Shown: positions 28,201-42,454, counted from the stretch's first letter. The stretch: 64,000 nt of DNA from Melanocharis versteri (GCA_013397845.1 VZTG01002000.1:397477-461476), one strand, 5' to 3'. The notes: generated by a model from the sequence alone, not told the origin. Numbers and translations are program-made.

Positions 28201-30810
28201 GTTGCCTGCCTGACCAGACAGAGGAAAGCAGCTCCTCTTTTTCCCACTGGCAGCAGTAACAATACTTCCTGTGATTTTGGTTCTCTGACCTACCCTTGGG
28301 GAAAAGGTGTCATAAGCAGGGAACGTGCGAGTGCAGCATGACTTTTCTGCTGTACTGCCAACACTTAGCACAACAACTTCTTCCTGTAATTCTCTCCATA
28401 GGTAAGGAAAATCCTCAAGAAAGATTATCCTTGCCTGGGGTCAGAAGGGAGCTCTGCAAGCTCACAATTGCTGCGACAAGCTAGTATTGGCTATTGCTAT
28501 ACTCAACTTAATCATTAGAATCATCTGAGGTTATCCATGAGAGAACTGAAATACAAAATACTTCTAGTGAGTAGAGAGAAGTAATGATGGACAGCCAAGT
28601 AATACAATCATTGCCATGAGCAGAGCTAATGAATAAGTCACGTAAGGCAATTTTTTCCCACCCAAATGCCTCAGAACCAGTTCATGATTTAGTGAATGGA
28701 ATACCTATTTATCAAACTGTATCTATGAGCAACTTGTAGTATCTACATCTTCACATATGTGGTTACAAACACTTTGTCCTCGGTATCTATCCTTTACTTG
28801 TCAGAAATGTTTTGGATTTTTTTTTCATTTGCATTGATCAACCATGCAAATTATACACCATGGTTTGGGTTTCTACTGAGCTGTATATGATTTTTGGCAG
28901 CTAATCACAATCCACTAGAATAATAACTCAAATTTAGAACAGAGGAAAGAAATCCAAACCCATACAAAGTACATAAGAAGTTAATTTGTTATGGTACTTT
29001 CTGAGCTATCCCACACACCTCATGTAATACTTGGCAACATCACATTAACTATGTTACTGCTTTTACCAGCATGTTATCTCTTCACAGTATCTATGAAGAA
29101 CTGTATAAATAATTTGTGAAAGCATACAGTGTCTTCTAGAAAGAAAGATATGAAATCCAGCTATTACTACTCAGCTGTGGGGAACTCATCAGAGTGAATT
29201 TAGATTTTTAAATACCAGCAAAAACTGAGAAATTATTAGGTAATATACAGCTAGCAGATTAAATTATAGTTTTATAAAAGCAAACTATTAACTGTCTTAT
29301 CCTTTTGCTTACAAAATAACAAAAAATGAAGAAATTATCTAAGGTTTTCTCATGCAAAAGCTAAAAAAGTCTGCAATCTGCAAAAAAAAAGCCATTGTGA
29401 AAATATTACTAGAGCTATTTTTGCTTTGTGTGCACTCTCAAAGCTCTGTACCTACTGTACTTTCTCTAACAAAGTTTACTTAGATAAAATGGTGCATTTT
29501 TTTTAGAAACAGAAGAGTAATGAATTAGGAACCACACTATATGCCAGAGTACATCAGTCATCTGAGACATACTGCTGGTTCAGAGCACTAGTAACTGCGG
29601 CAAAACAACAAAAATAAGGCCGATAGAGAATACTTTAAAGAATTTGCAAACAATAACAACAGAACAGTGAAGTGCTGCATGATGAAAACTTAACTACCAA
29701 CAAAGATATAGCAAAAATAAGTGTTCAAAGAAACTTGTATGTTGTGGATAGAAAATGAAGACAAAGAGCAAGTGAGCAGGAGCTTGGATAAGAAAGACAG
29801 TGGTAGACATTATGTGTTAAGAGGAGAAACTGAACCCTATTAAAACCTGCAGGGTTTTGGCACAGCATTATCATGTATTTATTATTCAACTTCATTAAAT
29901 TTCTTGAATTTCTTACTATATTTTTGATATTTCAATGAGAGAGTTCTGCAGTCCATTTTTATTGCAATGCAGTCATTACAAGCTGAATTTCAACTTGTTT
30001 TATATAGTACAAGTACTGAATTGTCTCTGGAGAACCCTATTGCAATTTATCAGTGCAGTTTACTTGCATCTTATTTTATCTCTCACCTCTGATACTAATC
30101 AGTCATGGCTGCAGGTCAAATCTTTTCGCATTGGAAGCAATCACAATAACCAATCCAGAAGTAAACCAGCCTATAATGAAATTCACTGCCTAGGGCTAAA
30201 CATAGAGCTAACATGTGTTTAACAAATCAAAGCTTGTATTTATCACTTGCCACTGTTTGTGTCTTTGCTGGTTGGAGGGGAAAAAAACAATTAAGAAGCT
30301 GTGCAGTAAAGAAAAATTTACGAACAGTCCAATTTATTTTCAGATTTGTTGGTCTGATACTTTGGCAAAATGCAGTCCGCATATCATGCTATTACAGAGT
30401 AGCAAAAGATTTAACAGAAACCATTGACGGGTGAATTAGTTCAGAATGCAAACATCATCCCCGCAAGTCTCAGCTGAAAAATTTACGTAAGGCCAAGAGA
30501 AGTGCAACTGATATCACTTATGTTTGCAGTCAGATTTTCTAAATTCACACTGAATTACATGGTAAAGAACTGAAATCCTGAAAATGAGGTACTGTTTCTC
30601 ATCCTAATGGCTAAAAGGCTCCTGTACAATTCCAGAAAGAGGAAATTCAGGCTGTCCACAGGATGGGAGGTGATGGTTCCTCCTGGGTGCTCCTGCAGTG
30701 TCTCACCACATGCAATGCACAGTACCAGGCTCACCAAAAACATACACCTGCATAACTATGCAGCCTCGCAAGCCTAGAAAGGTGATGATCCTTTCCTATA
30801 ATGATAGAAA
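25261..30810. other. No gene recognised; probable intron
   Basis: About 5.5 kb, AT-rich. Just next to the CR1, 25261-25316 has an imperfect repeat of the word GTCATAAAG. ORFs at 27841-28122 (plus) and 27832-28014 (minus) overlap each other and match nothing I know. Confidence 0.5.
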
Positions 30811-31637
30811 CAGAATCACAGAATCAACGGGGTCAGAAAAGAACTCTGAGGTCACTGAGTCCAACCTATGACTGAACACCACCTTGTCAACTAGACCATG
30901 GCACTGAGTGCCTCATACAGTCTTTCTTTAAACACTTCCAGGGACAGTGACTCCACCCCCTCACTGGGCAGTCCACTCCAATGTTTAATCACCCTTTCCG
31001 TGAAGAAATCCTTCTTAATGTCCAACCTAAACCTTCACTGGAACAGCTTAAAACTATGACCTCCTGTCCTGTCGCTGGTTATCTGGGAGAAGAGGCTGAC
31101 CCCTGCCTGGCTACACCCTCCTTCCAGCGAGTTGTAGAGAGCGGTAAGGTCCCCCTGAGCCTCCTCTTCTCCAGGCCAAACACTCCCAGCTCCCTCAGCT
31201 GCTCCCCAGAGGACTTGTTCTCCACAACCTTCACCAGCTTCATTGCCCTTCTCTGGACCTGTTCCAGCACCTCAGTGTCCTTCCTGAACTGAGGGACCCC
31301 GCACTGGACACAGCACTTGAGGTGTGACCCCACCAGTGCTGAGTACAGGGCGACAGTCACTGTCCTGGCCTTGTTGGCCACACTATTCCTGATACAGCCC
31401 AGGATGCCATTGGCTTTCTTGGCCATCTGGGCACAAACTGGCTTGTGTTCAGCTGCTGTTGACCAGCACCCCCAAAACTGGGGAACACTTTCCAGCCACT
31501 CTGCCCCCAGCCTGTAACACTGCATGGGGCTGTTGTGACCAGTGTGTAGGACCCAGCACTTGGTCATGTTGAACCTCATGCTGTTGGTCTGGCCCACTGA
31601 TCCAGCCTGTCCAGGTCCCTCTGCAGGGCTTTCCTAC
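30811..31637 (-). mobile_element. CR1 LINE fragment with long ORF2 C-terminal remnant
   Basis: Plus strand starts CAGAATCACAGAATCAACGG and ends near CCCTCTGCAGGGCTTTCCTAC, about 830 bases of CR1 in reverse complement. On the minus strand a 172-codon open frame (31079-31597) covers the C-terminal part of ORF2: MRFNMTKCWVLHTGH, KKANGILGCIRNSV, YSALVGSHLKCCVQ and VQRRAMKLV can be picked out. After RRLRGT the expected reading continues in another frame, so a frameshift lies near 31140-31170. It is the longest coding remnant in the window. The sequence differs from the other copies, suggesting another CR1 subfamily. Confidence 0.94.
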
Positions 31638-34600
31638 TACAGCTTTTAACTATTTTCAAAAAACGTAAAAATAGGAATTAAATGAGATCAGAGTTAAAAC
31701 TCTACTACAACTTTACACTACCATGTGGTGTAACACACTTCTCTATATTTAAGCACCTTTCACTTGCAAGCGACAAGACATTGAATCAAGACTGTACTCT
31801 AGATGGAGGCAGTTTAAAGTATTTTCAATAACAAAGCCTAGCTCAAAGAAAACTGTACTCTGAAGCAAAGACCAAACATTCAAGCCACCTATTCTCTTTG
31901 CCTTGGGTATTTTAACACGACTATGCTTCTTAGCATTAAAGTTGGATCACTTCTTTAAAACCGGAGTTAAGTCCTAACTTTTAATGAAGTCATCATTATT
32001 TTAAATTTCCTGTTTAGGGTAATGAATCTGTAAATACCATCTGTGTGACAACAACCACAGAATAACATTTTGGGAATAATGTCTCCCATGCCCACAATGC
32101 CCCTACTAAAACTTGTCCACAGTACTTTCTCAGGTGGGCAGCAGCCTTCCTCCCCATCAAGCAGTAACTTGACATATTTAATCATCTGCTTGTCCTCCAT
32201 CAGTACAAAACCCAGTGACTTCATACATTTCTCCAAACCCAACACAGCTACACTCACCAAATCCCATTTCATGATTGGTTTACCAGAGAAGAAGAGAAAA
32301 AATTACTGACATAAAAAAAAACATATTGCAAGAGAAACATTAAAAATGGGTCAGTGACTAATGGGACTCCAGCTTGAAACATGCCAAGCCCTAACTTCCA
32401 TTAGTTTTGAAAACAAAAAAGATTAAAGTACCTAAAATCAAAAGCTATACTGAAATGGACTATTCACTGCCTCAGACTGTGGCTATAGACACTGAAGACT
32501 ATACTTCAGATCTCATAGAATCCTGGCAATTTTCTCTACCTTTCATGAAGTTTCAACATTGCAGTGTGAGGCACAAGGCATAAACTGAACATATCCATAA
32601 GTCACACTGTCCTCCCACAAGAGAATGTCCACGGCCAGAGACTCTCTGTGTATTTTCTCACTTGTTCAAAATGTCTGTGCTAAGCATAAAAAATTGTGTC
32701 ATTGTTTGGTCAATGCAGAGATACTATTAGCTTTCCTTTTGCAAACATATTTCCTTTGCATCTCAGAAAATCTGTCACATTTACCTTTGAAGCAAAGTTA
32801 CATTGGTCAATTCCCTACGAAGCACTCATTTTTCATTAATAATTTCAAACATTCTCACTATCTATCTCATCTAAGGGAATACCACTACTTGGCCTCTGGA
32901 GATTATATTATTTTGATTCCTTCAGTACTACTTTATTGTGACTAGAATAATTAAGTTCTGGCTTAATTGTTACTAATGACTGGACTCTCTGCCCAGGCAC
33001 AGTGTCACAGCAGAGACACTGGAGGGAATTCTTGGCATTGTTACTGGTCTTGCCCCAGTGCTCTGGCAGAGTGCAGGGGAATGTGTGTGCAGGGTAAAAC
33101 CAGACCCTGTGACTCTATACAACCTTAGCACATGCATGCACTTGCTGTGCGTGCAGTTTGGCCATACTGCTCAGTCTTTCTATGACCCAGTGAGAAGGCT
33201 TTTGATGTGAAAAAGAGGCTTTTGTTTCTGTATTAATTACAGAGAATAGTCTTTGCATGATTTTTGTGGAAATTTCCTTGTCTATTCTTCCTTTGCCAAT
33301 CTGTTATTAAGAACAGGCAGCCTGTGCTATTAGACAGCCGGACAACAAGATGTGAGAGAATAGTCTGCTCGATTAATACAGAAACACGCAAACTCGTATC
33401 AACCATTTTGTCCTTTTGTGTTCTGTCCCCTCCCAACTGCACTAGAGCCTCATCTACCAAGACCTCAAGACAAATAAGCAGCCTGTCCTTCCTTTTGTGC
33501 TTAAACCTGCATACAGACTTCCTCCTTAAGCAAACACCAACACTTCATAACTGGGTCATGGACCAGCGCAGAAACCTGTCACATTCCCTTCCCCATTGGC
33601 CTCTGTTTTTCAGGTCCAAGCACCACCAAGCTGACAGACTAGTGCTATCTGTAATGTAATTTACAGAGAATTAAAAATCAGTCTCTAACATTGCAGAATA
33701 ATGTTTCACTATGAAAAATAACAGTCTTTGCAATGTTTGGACCACCTAGTGGGCAGCTTTTTTAGTGTGAATAACAGCTTATGTAGTATCACCCTACACT
33801 GTAAAGCACACATATTTTCATACGTGCTTTCTTATTCCAAAGATATATTTCCTATTTCACTTGGTTTTCACAATAGGTGTAAGAATACTATCTGCTTAAA
33901 AGTATACTTCATACATTAAGGGTGAATACAGACTGAGCATCAGGGGAAAGCATCTGCATCTCTGAATGCAAGCCGCGCTTTTAAAAGCACCCAAGAAAGT
34001 TATTATTCTTCACCAGGTTTACTTCCTTAATAATTACTCACTGAAGTGTGATTTATATGATCATCTATCTGAATATTTTCATGCTTAACTAGGAAATTCC
34101 TTACTTCTCTGCGTTTGCGTGCTTATTCATTTAAACATAGATGTTTCTTCAATAGTTCAGATCAATGTTGCATTTATCTCCTCTTCAAATTTTATTCTTC
34201 TATCATTGCACATTTTTGAAGACACTCTAAATTACTGGGTAATGGCTCTGAATCATGTTTGTTAAGGGTGTAATTCTGCCAGTTTTACTCTAATTGTTTT
34301 ACCTCAGACACAAGGTCTTTGATTTCAAGGAGACCAGTTGCAGGGTAATGTACAATATGCAGTGAGAGTAAAGATGATGGATTTGGGCCCTGACTGCTTC
34401 CCTCAAGAGGATTTGCTGCAATGAAGATATTTCTGTTTGACAGGTTTATTGTTTAACATGCAATAATTTAAGACAGTAATGCAAACTTCCCCTGCAGTCC
34501 CACACTATGGATTCAAAACCCATATGGACTGAAATGCATGAAGACGGAATAATGGATTTCTCAATCTGCTCTGCTTACATACTATTCTCTTTTTAGCATG

Positions 34601-35637
34601 GAAAGCACATTATGCCTTTGTAAAAGAGGAAAAACATTGAATTTGCATTATTTCCCATAACAGAACGATCTCCCTATAAACACCTATCTTCTTACCTTTA
34701 GATTGTAAATTGTTTTACTGAACTCTGTAAAATTTAAACACATAAATTGCAGAATTAGGGCTTAATTATTCAGATAAATATTTGTAGATTTATGACATGA
34801 AAGATGTCCCATTAGATAAATAAAGAGTAATGTAAATTAATAGCACAAATTATGATCAACTAATTCTCAGTATTAACCTGGAAATTAATTTACTATCATA
34901 TACATTTTGGGTCTGGTTACAGATAGCACATTATCAACCTACTTCATCTTAAATTGTGGAAGTTATTCTACAGTACAGTGGTAAAGTCTGTATTTATGGA
35001 TTTGCAGAGACAGGATGATTATAAAACCCACGATAAGAGAAAACTATTCTGATAGGTAATGATTTCCTGGAATATCCAAAGATAAGCCAGGTAAAACTCA
35101 AAAAATGTCAAAATGGTTACTTCAGGTTTTTAAACTCTTGCTGAACATGGCAAAAATAATGTAACAGCAAATAAAATTTAAAAATGCACTGATAAGATTG
35201 TAGAATTATCGCAGACATTCCTGTGTTGCTGACTGAATCTTTGTGTGTGTGAACAAACTAGTTGTCTTTCATTCTGCCAAATATGAGAGATTTCATTACT
35301 GTCTTTGACTTCTGAGGTTGGAAGGCAAAGGAAAGCTGAAGCTCTTGAAGGTAGATTTGATTTCATTAAAAGGGTATTTCAAGATTAGTAACGACACCTT
35401 TAATAGTAGGTGTATTTTTAAAATCATTTTACTTTTGCCTCTGTAATACAGATATTTAAGGGCTTTTTCATATTTCCAGGGTGAAAATGTGTAGAAGAAA
35501 GTTTTTTCCTTTATGTTTCCTGCCTTTCAAGGGATTGTCAAAAGATTTCATCAATATATAAAGCAAGTTACATGCTGACAACATGTAGCTTATAAGCAGT
35601 AAGCAAAATATCTCTGCTATTTTATTATATTTCTTAC
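31638..35637. other. No gene recognised; intron after the last firm exon
   Basis: Four kilobases directly downstream of exon 35638-35776. A 131-codon plus-strand ORF at 33264-33659 is long for this composition but has no recognisable similarity. AT-rich blocks near 34700-35000 look like ordinary or conserved non-coding sequence; I cannot tell which. Confidence 0.5.
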
Positions 35638-35776
35638 CTCCTTTTTTACGGGATCTCAAGAGACTTGACAACTGATGGTCTGCAACTGTCTGGGATTGGC
35701 TAATTGATTGTGAATCATTCATTTCAAATGAATGTTTCAGAATAAATGGAGAAGCAGAAATCTCGTCCAAATTATT
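35638..35776 (-). CDS. MYO3B: MYO3B exon: Ser/Gln-rich, basic-ending tail segment
   Basis: A 139-base exon starting in phase 0: NNLDEISASPFILKHSFEMN, then a run rich in S and Q (DSQSISQSQTVADHQ) and a basic end LLRSRKKG, with one base left over. The acceptor is TTATTCCAG|AAT and the donor GGAG|GTAAGA, both good. The matching phase with the exon at 36661, the strand and the 884-base intron place it in the MYO3B tail, but I cannot align its residues to a remembered homologue, since class III tails diverge fast beyond the IQ region. The next exon must begin with two bases that finish a G-initial codon. The actin-binding or cargo-binding tail motifs of class III myosins are not seen here. Confidence 0.65.
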
Positions 35777-36660
35777 CTGGAATAAAGAATGCTGGTTTAG
35801 GCACATAAGAAATGTATCGATTCCACTTGCTCATGATAACTTACAGCTGTGATCTCATAGAGAGTAACTTGTTATTTTCCAAGACCCTCTGAAACATCTA
35901 ATGCTAGATTTAAGTTACACAAGATTCTTGTGGCTTTCAGCAATACCGACTTAGCACCCATATCACAAACATTTGTTTACTTTTTTCCATTTAACTTATT
36001 TATTCCCTTTCCTCATGCAGTTAAATCATAGCATGCACTGTATGCTGATTTCCTCTCATAGTTAATTTGTATCTTTAGAAAAAAGCTATAGGAAGGTATT
36101 AATCTGCTTAACATTTCTAAGTACATCATCCAAGGGATTTTGTTTTTTTAATCTTACATATGCTCAGCAGAGTTACTGGCAAAAACTGTACATTTTCTCC
36201 ATTTCATCCTTTCAACATCAAATGGTAAGCAGCAAAAATTGGATCAGACTTCAAAGACTATGCTGTGCTCCAAGTCACAGAGCGACTCCTCCATTTCACA
36301 TATTGAATTCGAGCAGGATATCAAAGTGCTACCAAAGAACCTCAGGTCCTTACTAAAAAAGAGTCTCTAACATCTGTAGAAAGTGAAGTGCACAGACAAA
36401 TCACCTCAGGGAGCAGCTAGCATTTATTCTCAGCAGCAAATTTCCAGCCTTTTGATTCTCTTATTCACTGTACCTCCCTGTCTCTCTACAGAACTAAAGT
36501 TCTTAGCAAGCAGGCTTTTGTCTCAAAGACTTCAAAACATCACTAACGGTTTCATGTTCAGATGGCTATGCCAAGCAGCCACGAACACATTGCAGAACTG
36601 TGGACTCAGGAATTTGAAGCTATAATGGGATGTTGTTTTAGAATATAAACTTAGTAGTAC
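35777..36660 (-). other. MYO3B: MYO3B intron between the two tail exons (884 bases)
   Basis: It begins GTACTACTAA (weak donor) and ends TTATTCCAG on the minus strand. I see no repeat or RNA gene in it. Confidence 0.65.
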
Positions 36661-36724
36661 CTTCTTAGTTTGTTTGTCAAGAAAATCAGGCACCACGGGA
36701 GAAGACTGGTTACTGGTTTGCTGC
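36661..36724 (-). CDS. MYO3B: MYO3B exon: Gln/Ser-rich start of the tail
   Basis: A small 64-base exon. Its first G completes the split Trp codon from 44985; it then reads QQTSNQSSPVVPDFLDKQTKK and ends on a codon boundary. The words TSNQSS and SPV match, from memory, the segment following the IQ motifs in mammalian MYO3B, which supports both the gene choice and the splicing. The acceptor is GCTTTTAG|GCA. The donor GAAG|GTACTA is weak, so skipping is possible, and because 64 is not a multiple of three skipping would shift the frame. The peptide is low in hydrophobic residues and probably disordered. No catalytic or binding motif can be named. Confidence 0.75.
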
Positions 36725-37505
36725 CTAAAAGCAAAGAAAAAGAAAAAAATTAGTTTAAATGTTGCAATTTCTTCACTCTTACAAAAGGCTTACTAGCACA
36801 CACACATTTTTGTTGATTTTCCCTTTTCCCCCCTCCCCCAATTGCTAAATATGCTCATACAATCAATTCAGAAAATAAACAGACCAGTCTCATTTCCTCT
36901 TATAAGAAAGTGCATGCTGTTAAACACAGCAACAGGTTATCAGCAATGAATTTGTCATTAAAAATTTGTGGGTCTGACCAGATGTGTAAAATGAGTTTAT
37001 GAGAATTCAATGAAATTGAAGTAATGTAATAATTTGCTAAGATTTTACATGAAAAGTTTTTCCCCAGGGCTGTGAAAAGCTGTTTTCACAGAATTCAAAC
37101 TTAGACACTCAAAATTTGATGGATGAGGAAGAAGTGAAACACATGTATTCTCCTAAAGCCATTTGAGTTAAGCACAGAGCAAGAAGTAAGATGTCTTAGA
37201 TTCTTTGTCTAAATCTGCTACTATTTTACCATCACATTATGTCACCATAAAAATACTAAAGGCCAACTCCTACTTCACTAATGCTGATTAAAATAACAGA
37301 AAAATCTGCAGGCCATGATCCTTGTTGTCAGGCCTTTGAAGTCAATGGATTTCTTCAACATTCAAGTCCACCCAGACAGAACTTGTTTCAGAATCTTCAG
37401 TTATGCAACACCAAAAAAAGATGCGACCAATTTCATCTAGTGGATTAAAAAAAATAAGCTTCATAAAAATTATTTGGTATGCTCATGGTCCTCAAACTGG
37501 GATTA

Positions 37506-37549
37506 AAACAAAGACTTTCTCATTGTCAAACAAAGACTTTCTCATTGTC
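37506..37549. repeat. Perfect 22-bp tandem duplication
   Basis: The unit AAACAAAGACTTTCTCATTG plus TC occurs twice back to back without mismatch (37506-37527 and 37528-37549), which points to a recent slippage or duplication event in the intron. Confidence 0.95.
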
Positions 37550-40500
37550 AAAACAGAATGAAGCTTTCATGAACACGGTAAACATTCATCTTTTCTGTAA
37601 TGTTGCAATTTCATGAGGGAACTTCGGATTTGCACGTCAGATTAGGTGAATTTAAGTTCCCTTTTATTCTCTGACACAAAGAAAGAGAAGAAAAACATTC
37701 TCCCTAAACTGTAAATTGAATTTAAACTTCTGTTTTCCTTGGAGGAAATGAAGGGATTCATTTGAGAAATGCATTATCATTTAGTACTGGCACACTTCTT
37801 AAAGTGGAAAGTATAACATATGTCTAGGACTGTATTTGACACTGCATTTGTGCATATACCATATTATCTGTAAAGTTCTTTATTACTATTTATCTTGTAT
37901 ATGTATTATTTAGATAATAATTTCTTTAGTGGGACTGGTGAGATAACCTGCCCCTTTTCCCAAAAATCTCCTCAAGCATTTGTTGAGATGATGCACTCCT
38001 CCCTCCTCCAAAACTTCTGAAAATAAATCAAATACAAGGTAAAAATATGAATAATCCTCAAATATCACTGTGGTGGATGTCAAAATCAAAATCTGCTGTC
38101 AGATCAGTGTGTTGCAAATGGCCTACAATGGCAAAACCAGACTGAATCATCATATATATTTAAATATTCAGATTTTGCGGTGGTTTGGATCTGGATCTAA
38201 ATTTGCAGCATGAAAAAAAATCTCTGTCGTCTACTAAAAAAAAGACAGAACTCTGCCATGGCTAGAACCTTGTATAATTGTTTAAAGCACAAAGGTAAAA
38301 ATCAGCAACTTGCCTTCTGCACAGCTTAAGCTAGCAAAAATCAGCCTCTGGAATTTGGAAGCCCTTAAACCCCAAATCTATGTCAGGATCCCAGTGATGC
38401 CATGTTTCTGAATAAAGCAATCCTAAATTGGCTTATATTTGCTGCAAGGGAGCCCATACTTCCACAGAATGTACTGTTGCTACTAGAAGTATGTACTTGA
38501 TTACTAGCTGTTACTCATGAGCTTTTCATTGCATTTTTCTTCCCGTGTCCTGTTAAGAAGGGGAATGGCAGAACGGCTTGGTGGGCACCTGGCAGCCAGC
38601 CAAGGTCAACCCACCACGATGTCAAACTGGCAGGAACACTTCTGAAAACATGGTATCAGCTGCAGGTCTGCTTTCATGTGCCTGGTTTCAGTCAGGCAAC
38701 TCAACAATTTGCTGCTGACTGTTCAGCTACTGAGCTATAACATGCCTCAGTCTTCACATACACGCTGTCTATAAATCACTCAATTAGCAAGAAACATTGG
38801 AAAAAAGAGAGAAACATTGATTCTTAAGGTCTGTCTACACATCTGTATAGTGCATTGACTCACTATCCTCAGCATTGAAAGCAGTTGAACCATAGCAACA
38901 TAAATCTAGTAATGAAGATTATCTTACGCTGGAGAAAAAACATTTAGTTTTGGAGTTACTCTGGCCATTACGAGTATAAATAATAGCACTTTTACTTTCA
39001 TTATTTAAATGCTTTTGAAAATGTTACAAACACTACTAGATATTCTAACGGAAATAATATAGTTCACTTCGCAAAAGTAGTATTTTACAGAACAGAACAA
39101 ATTCAATCCTTCCAGCGTAGGTAGATGAAAAATTCCAAAGGGGTGGGAAGGAGGGAAAAACCAGATGACATAGGAAAATTGTGCCCAAATTCCCATTTAC
39201 ACCTCTAAAAATCTTGAGTAACCATTTAAACTTATGAACTGTAAAGTAATTAGAAGCTCACATGACATCAGAATCAGGCCCATGGAGTCTACTGCAGGCC
39301 ACAAGGATTGCAGACTTCCTATTTCTATCACAAGCAATAATCTTAATGTTTGTTATGATTAAAAATAGGAAAGTGAAGCTATTAAAGGAAACCAGAATGT
39401 CTTTATACCAGCTTTTCTTATGGACAGAAATTAAAATTAATATTCAAAAGATGACTTATACAAGAAATTGCAATGTGATCTTATCAGAAACTGAAATCAC
39501 CAAAGTAGAAAGTATGGGAAAGGTGTAGGGAATAAATCACCAGGACCCAATTGCATTCTTCTGAAAACCCTGAAAAAAAAAAAGTTTAAAATGTAGAGAT
39601 GTGACTCTTTCAATCAGCTTTCCATGAAAAATAGAAACACATCTACGTAGTGATTATTCTTCTTTTTCTTTTAATCAAAAGAATTCATGGAAGGTTTTGT
39701 TATTGACTGACAGAGTGAACCTCACTTTAGTGAGACGCAGACTGCAGATCAAGTCAAAGAAACCACAGCAAAAGATAGAAGAGCTTTTATACAGAACAGG
39801 AGAATTCATGTGAAATCAGTTTCTGAATGAATTTGTGCTCATGTGACTGAAATCATGTTTAATCTCTACTCTCAGTGATACACAGGATACTGTGGTTATG
39901 TGCTAATCCACCAGTGCCCATGTAGGTAAATCTGCATTGCATGCTATTTCAACGGGCCTCCAGCTGTAGCAAACAATTGAGAAATGAACCTCACTCATTT
40001 TTCAGGCACAGCAACAACGCCATTGCAAGTAAAGCAGACACGTGGAGAATTCCTCTAGATTGATTTCTATACTTACTCCCCATACTGATGCAGCAACAGC
40101 TGGTGGCACTACGATGCTATAAAAGCTGGCTTGCAATGCCAAACCCACTGGCACAGATATGTTACAGTTCAAGAAGTCACTGTGCATTTACAAATCATAA
40201 AAAAACTTAGACAAATCATCTAAGTCACCTCCATTTTCAGAGAAAAATCAGCTACACCTACCTTTTTTTTCCCTCCATACATTTGCTTAACCTGATTTTA
40301 AAAACCTACAGTGATGGAGCTGTCAAAACTTCCCAAGTAAACTACACAGGGTTTAACTCAGCCTACCATCAGCAAGCTTTTCTTGACATCTAACCTAACA
40401 TTCTTGTGCTGCAATGCAAGCTCATTATTTCTCTCCTGATTCTCAACGGAGAACAGTTTGTTTGTTTTCTCCTCACATCAGCCTTTCATGATTGGAGAAA

Positions 40501-42454
40501 TTATAGCGTATGACCCTTAGTTTTTCATCTCCCTTAGACATCTTCCTTTACCATAGTTTATAGAGATATTTGGTCATTTTTGTTGCCAAAGAACTTGCTA
40601 ATTTTCTTCAAGGGCAGTCTCTAATATTCTACCTTAACCAAGTCTTGACAGCAATGAGAAAATGTTATGATGCACACGTGAGTTGAAATGTGTCTCCTCA
40701 CTGCTGGTAAACCTCCCAATGTAAACTTTGGAGCATTACTGACTTTCATATTGTGCTTCATTACATTTCATGTAACTGCTTCTAATTCAAATCCTACCCT
40801 CTCAAGCCCTTGTACCACCACTCACTTAGTACTGATACAAATTTAGTAATCAGGTTCTGCTTCATCAGTCAAGCCATTAGAGAGCAGAAATAGACCCATT
40901 TCTAGAACTTGACTTTCACATGCATACTTCCTGTAGAAAAGAAAAATGTTGATAATTATTCTCTGTCTGTAATTTTTCAAACACCTAAGTTGGTGTGCCT
41001 GTGTAGATTCGTACAGACTCTATTATACAATCTTGATTCTGTGAGGCTCATGTGAATGTCAAGAATTTTATTAAAAAGAATGTTTTTTGAGAACCTAAGC
41101 TGACCAAAGCCTGAACAAGATACCAAATAGCTAAAAAGAGAAAGAAATAAGGAAAAAAAAATCACAATGAACTCAGTTCAAGAGCATGATGTGAACTGCT
41201 ATTGATGTCAGGTATCTTCTACCATGCGCCCTTAACACAGAGAGCTCCAAAGGAAAACAAGGTGCAAGGGATACTCACTGACAGTTATAGTCACAGACCT
41301 AAATGATGTGTAACAAAGTCACTACGGAAACAATGCTTTCTGCTGTACAACACAGTATAAAGGCACTGATCATGTACACGTAGCTAACATATTGTGATGT
41401 TTAGCAGTCAGTGAACTATAGTACAGTAAGCTAGAGGAAAAAAAAATAACAGTACAGTAAGTGTTTTCCAGGGGAAGTATCAGATCAGTATTACTTAACA
41501 CAATTTTCATTTGGGAAAGAAATGGGAAAAATGACAATGGTGGAACATGCAGGTTACAGATACTTTGATGGGGTTCTAAAGGGATTTAAAATATTTGAGA
41601 ATGACAGCTCTGTCTGAACAAGAAGATGAACAAGGCAGCATAGATTAAGGTCCTCAGTCACTGAACTGTAGATTATCCTGCTAAGCAAGAACATTTATGA
41701 AAAATATATTCACTAGAGATCTGTCAATTTAACAAGTTCAAATCACATGATGTTTTAGAAAATTACTTCTCACTTCTCCATAAATTATTCCTAATTAGCT
41801 CAAAAGCTCGCTAATACTAACTTGGAATTTCAGCTATGCCATTGCAAAGTGCAGCATTCTTTATTTCTGCAATGATCAAGTGCAAAATGGAGGCAGACAT
41901 TAAGTAAGGTTGGTGTCTGTGCTCTCCTTGTGAGAGAGGAGACCCCATCACACTCCTCCCTTCTCTGCTGCTTATTCATCTCTATACAGAATGGTAAATC
42001 TGCTATTCAGCTGTTCTAAAAATGGCTCAGAAAGGTTTCCACTTTCCCCATTTGAACCATGTTTGACTCATGTCTTGATCATGTTTGACTTTAAGTAACT
42101 GCCCCTTTTAAGGTTTGATTGTGATTCAGCTCCTTGATGCCACGCAGGCCTGCAGGTTCCTCTCAGTGGCTGATGATGTAAGGAAAAGGCTTGGCAAGTG
42201 TTTCATACATGCATGGGTTTTGGGGAATAATTCAAACTTAGTGTCAGCTTCCCAGGTGCACAATTATTCCCAGGATCTTGTTTCAGTAGAAGTCATAGAC
42301 ACCGCCACAGCTTTGTGGAACTGAATGGAAAAACACTTTTTCAATGAGATAAAGCCATTCCCCTGCTAACATTTATATTATCTATTTCTATTCTGATCAG
42401 AGATATTTGACAATTCTCAATGCATCCTTAGTTACCTGTGACATCTGCTTTGCA

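Noticed and set aside
33264..33659. 131-codon plus-strand ORF as a gene
   Set aside because: Composition and sequence resemble random translation; no domain, no promoter and no splice support. Kept only as a note.
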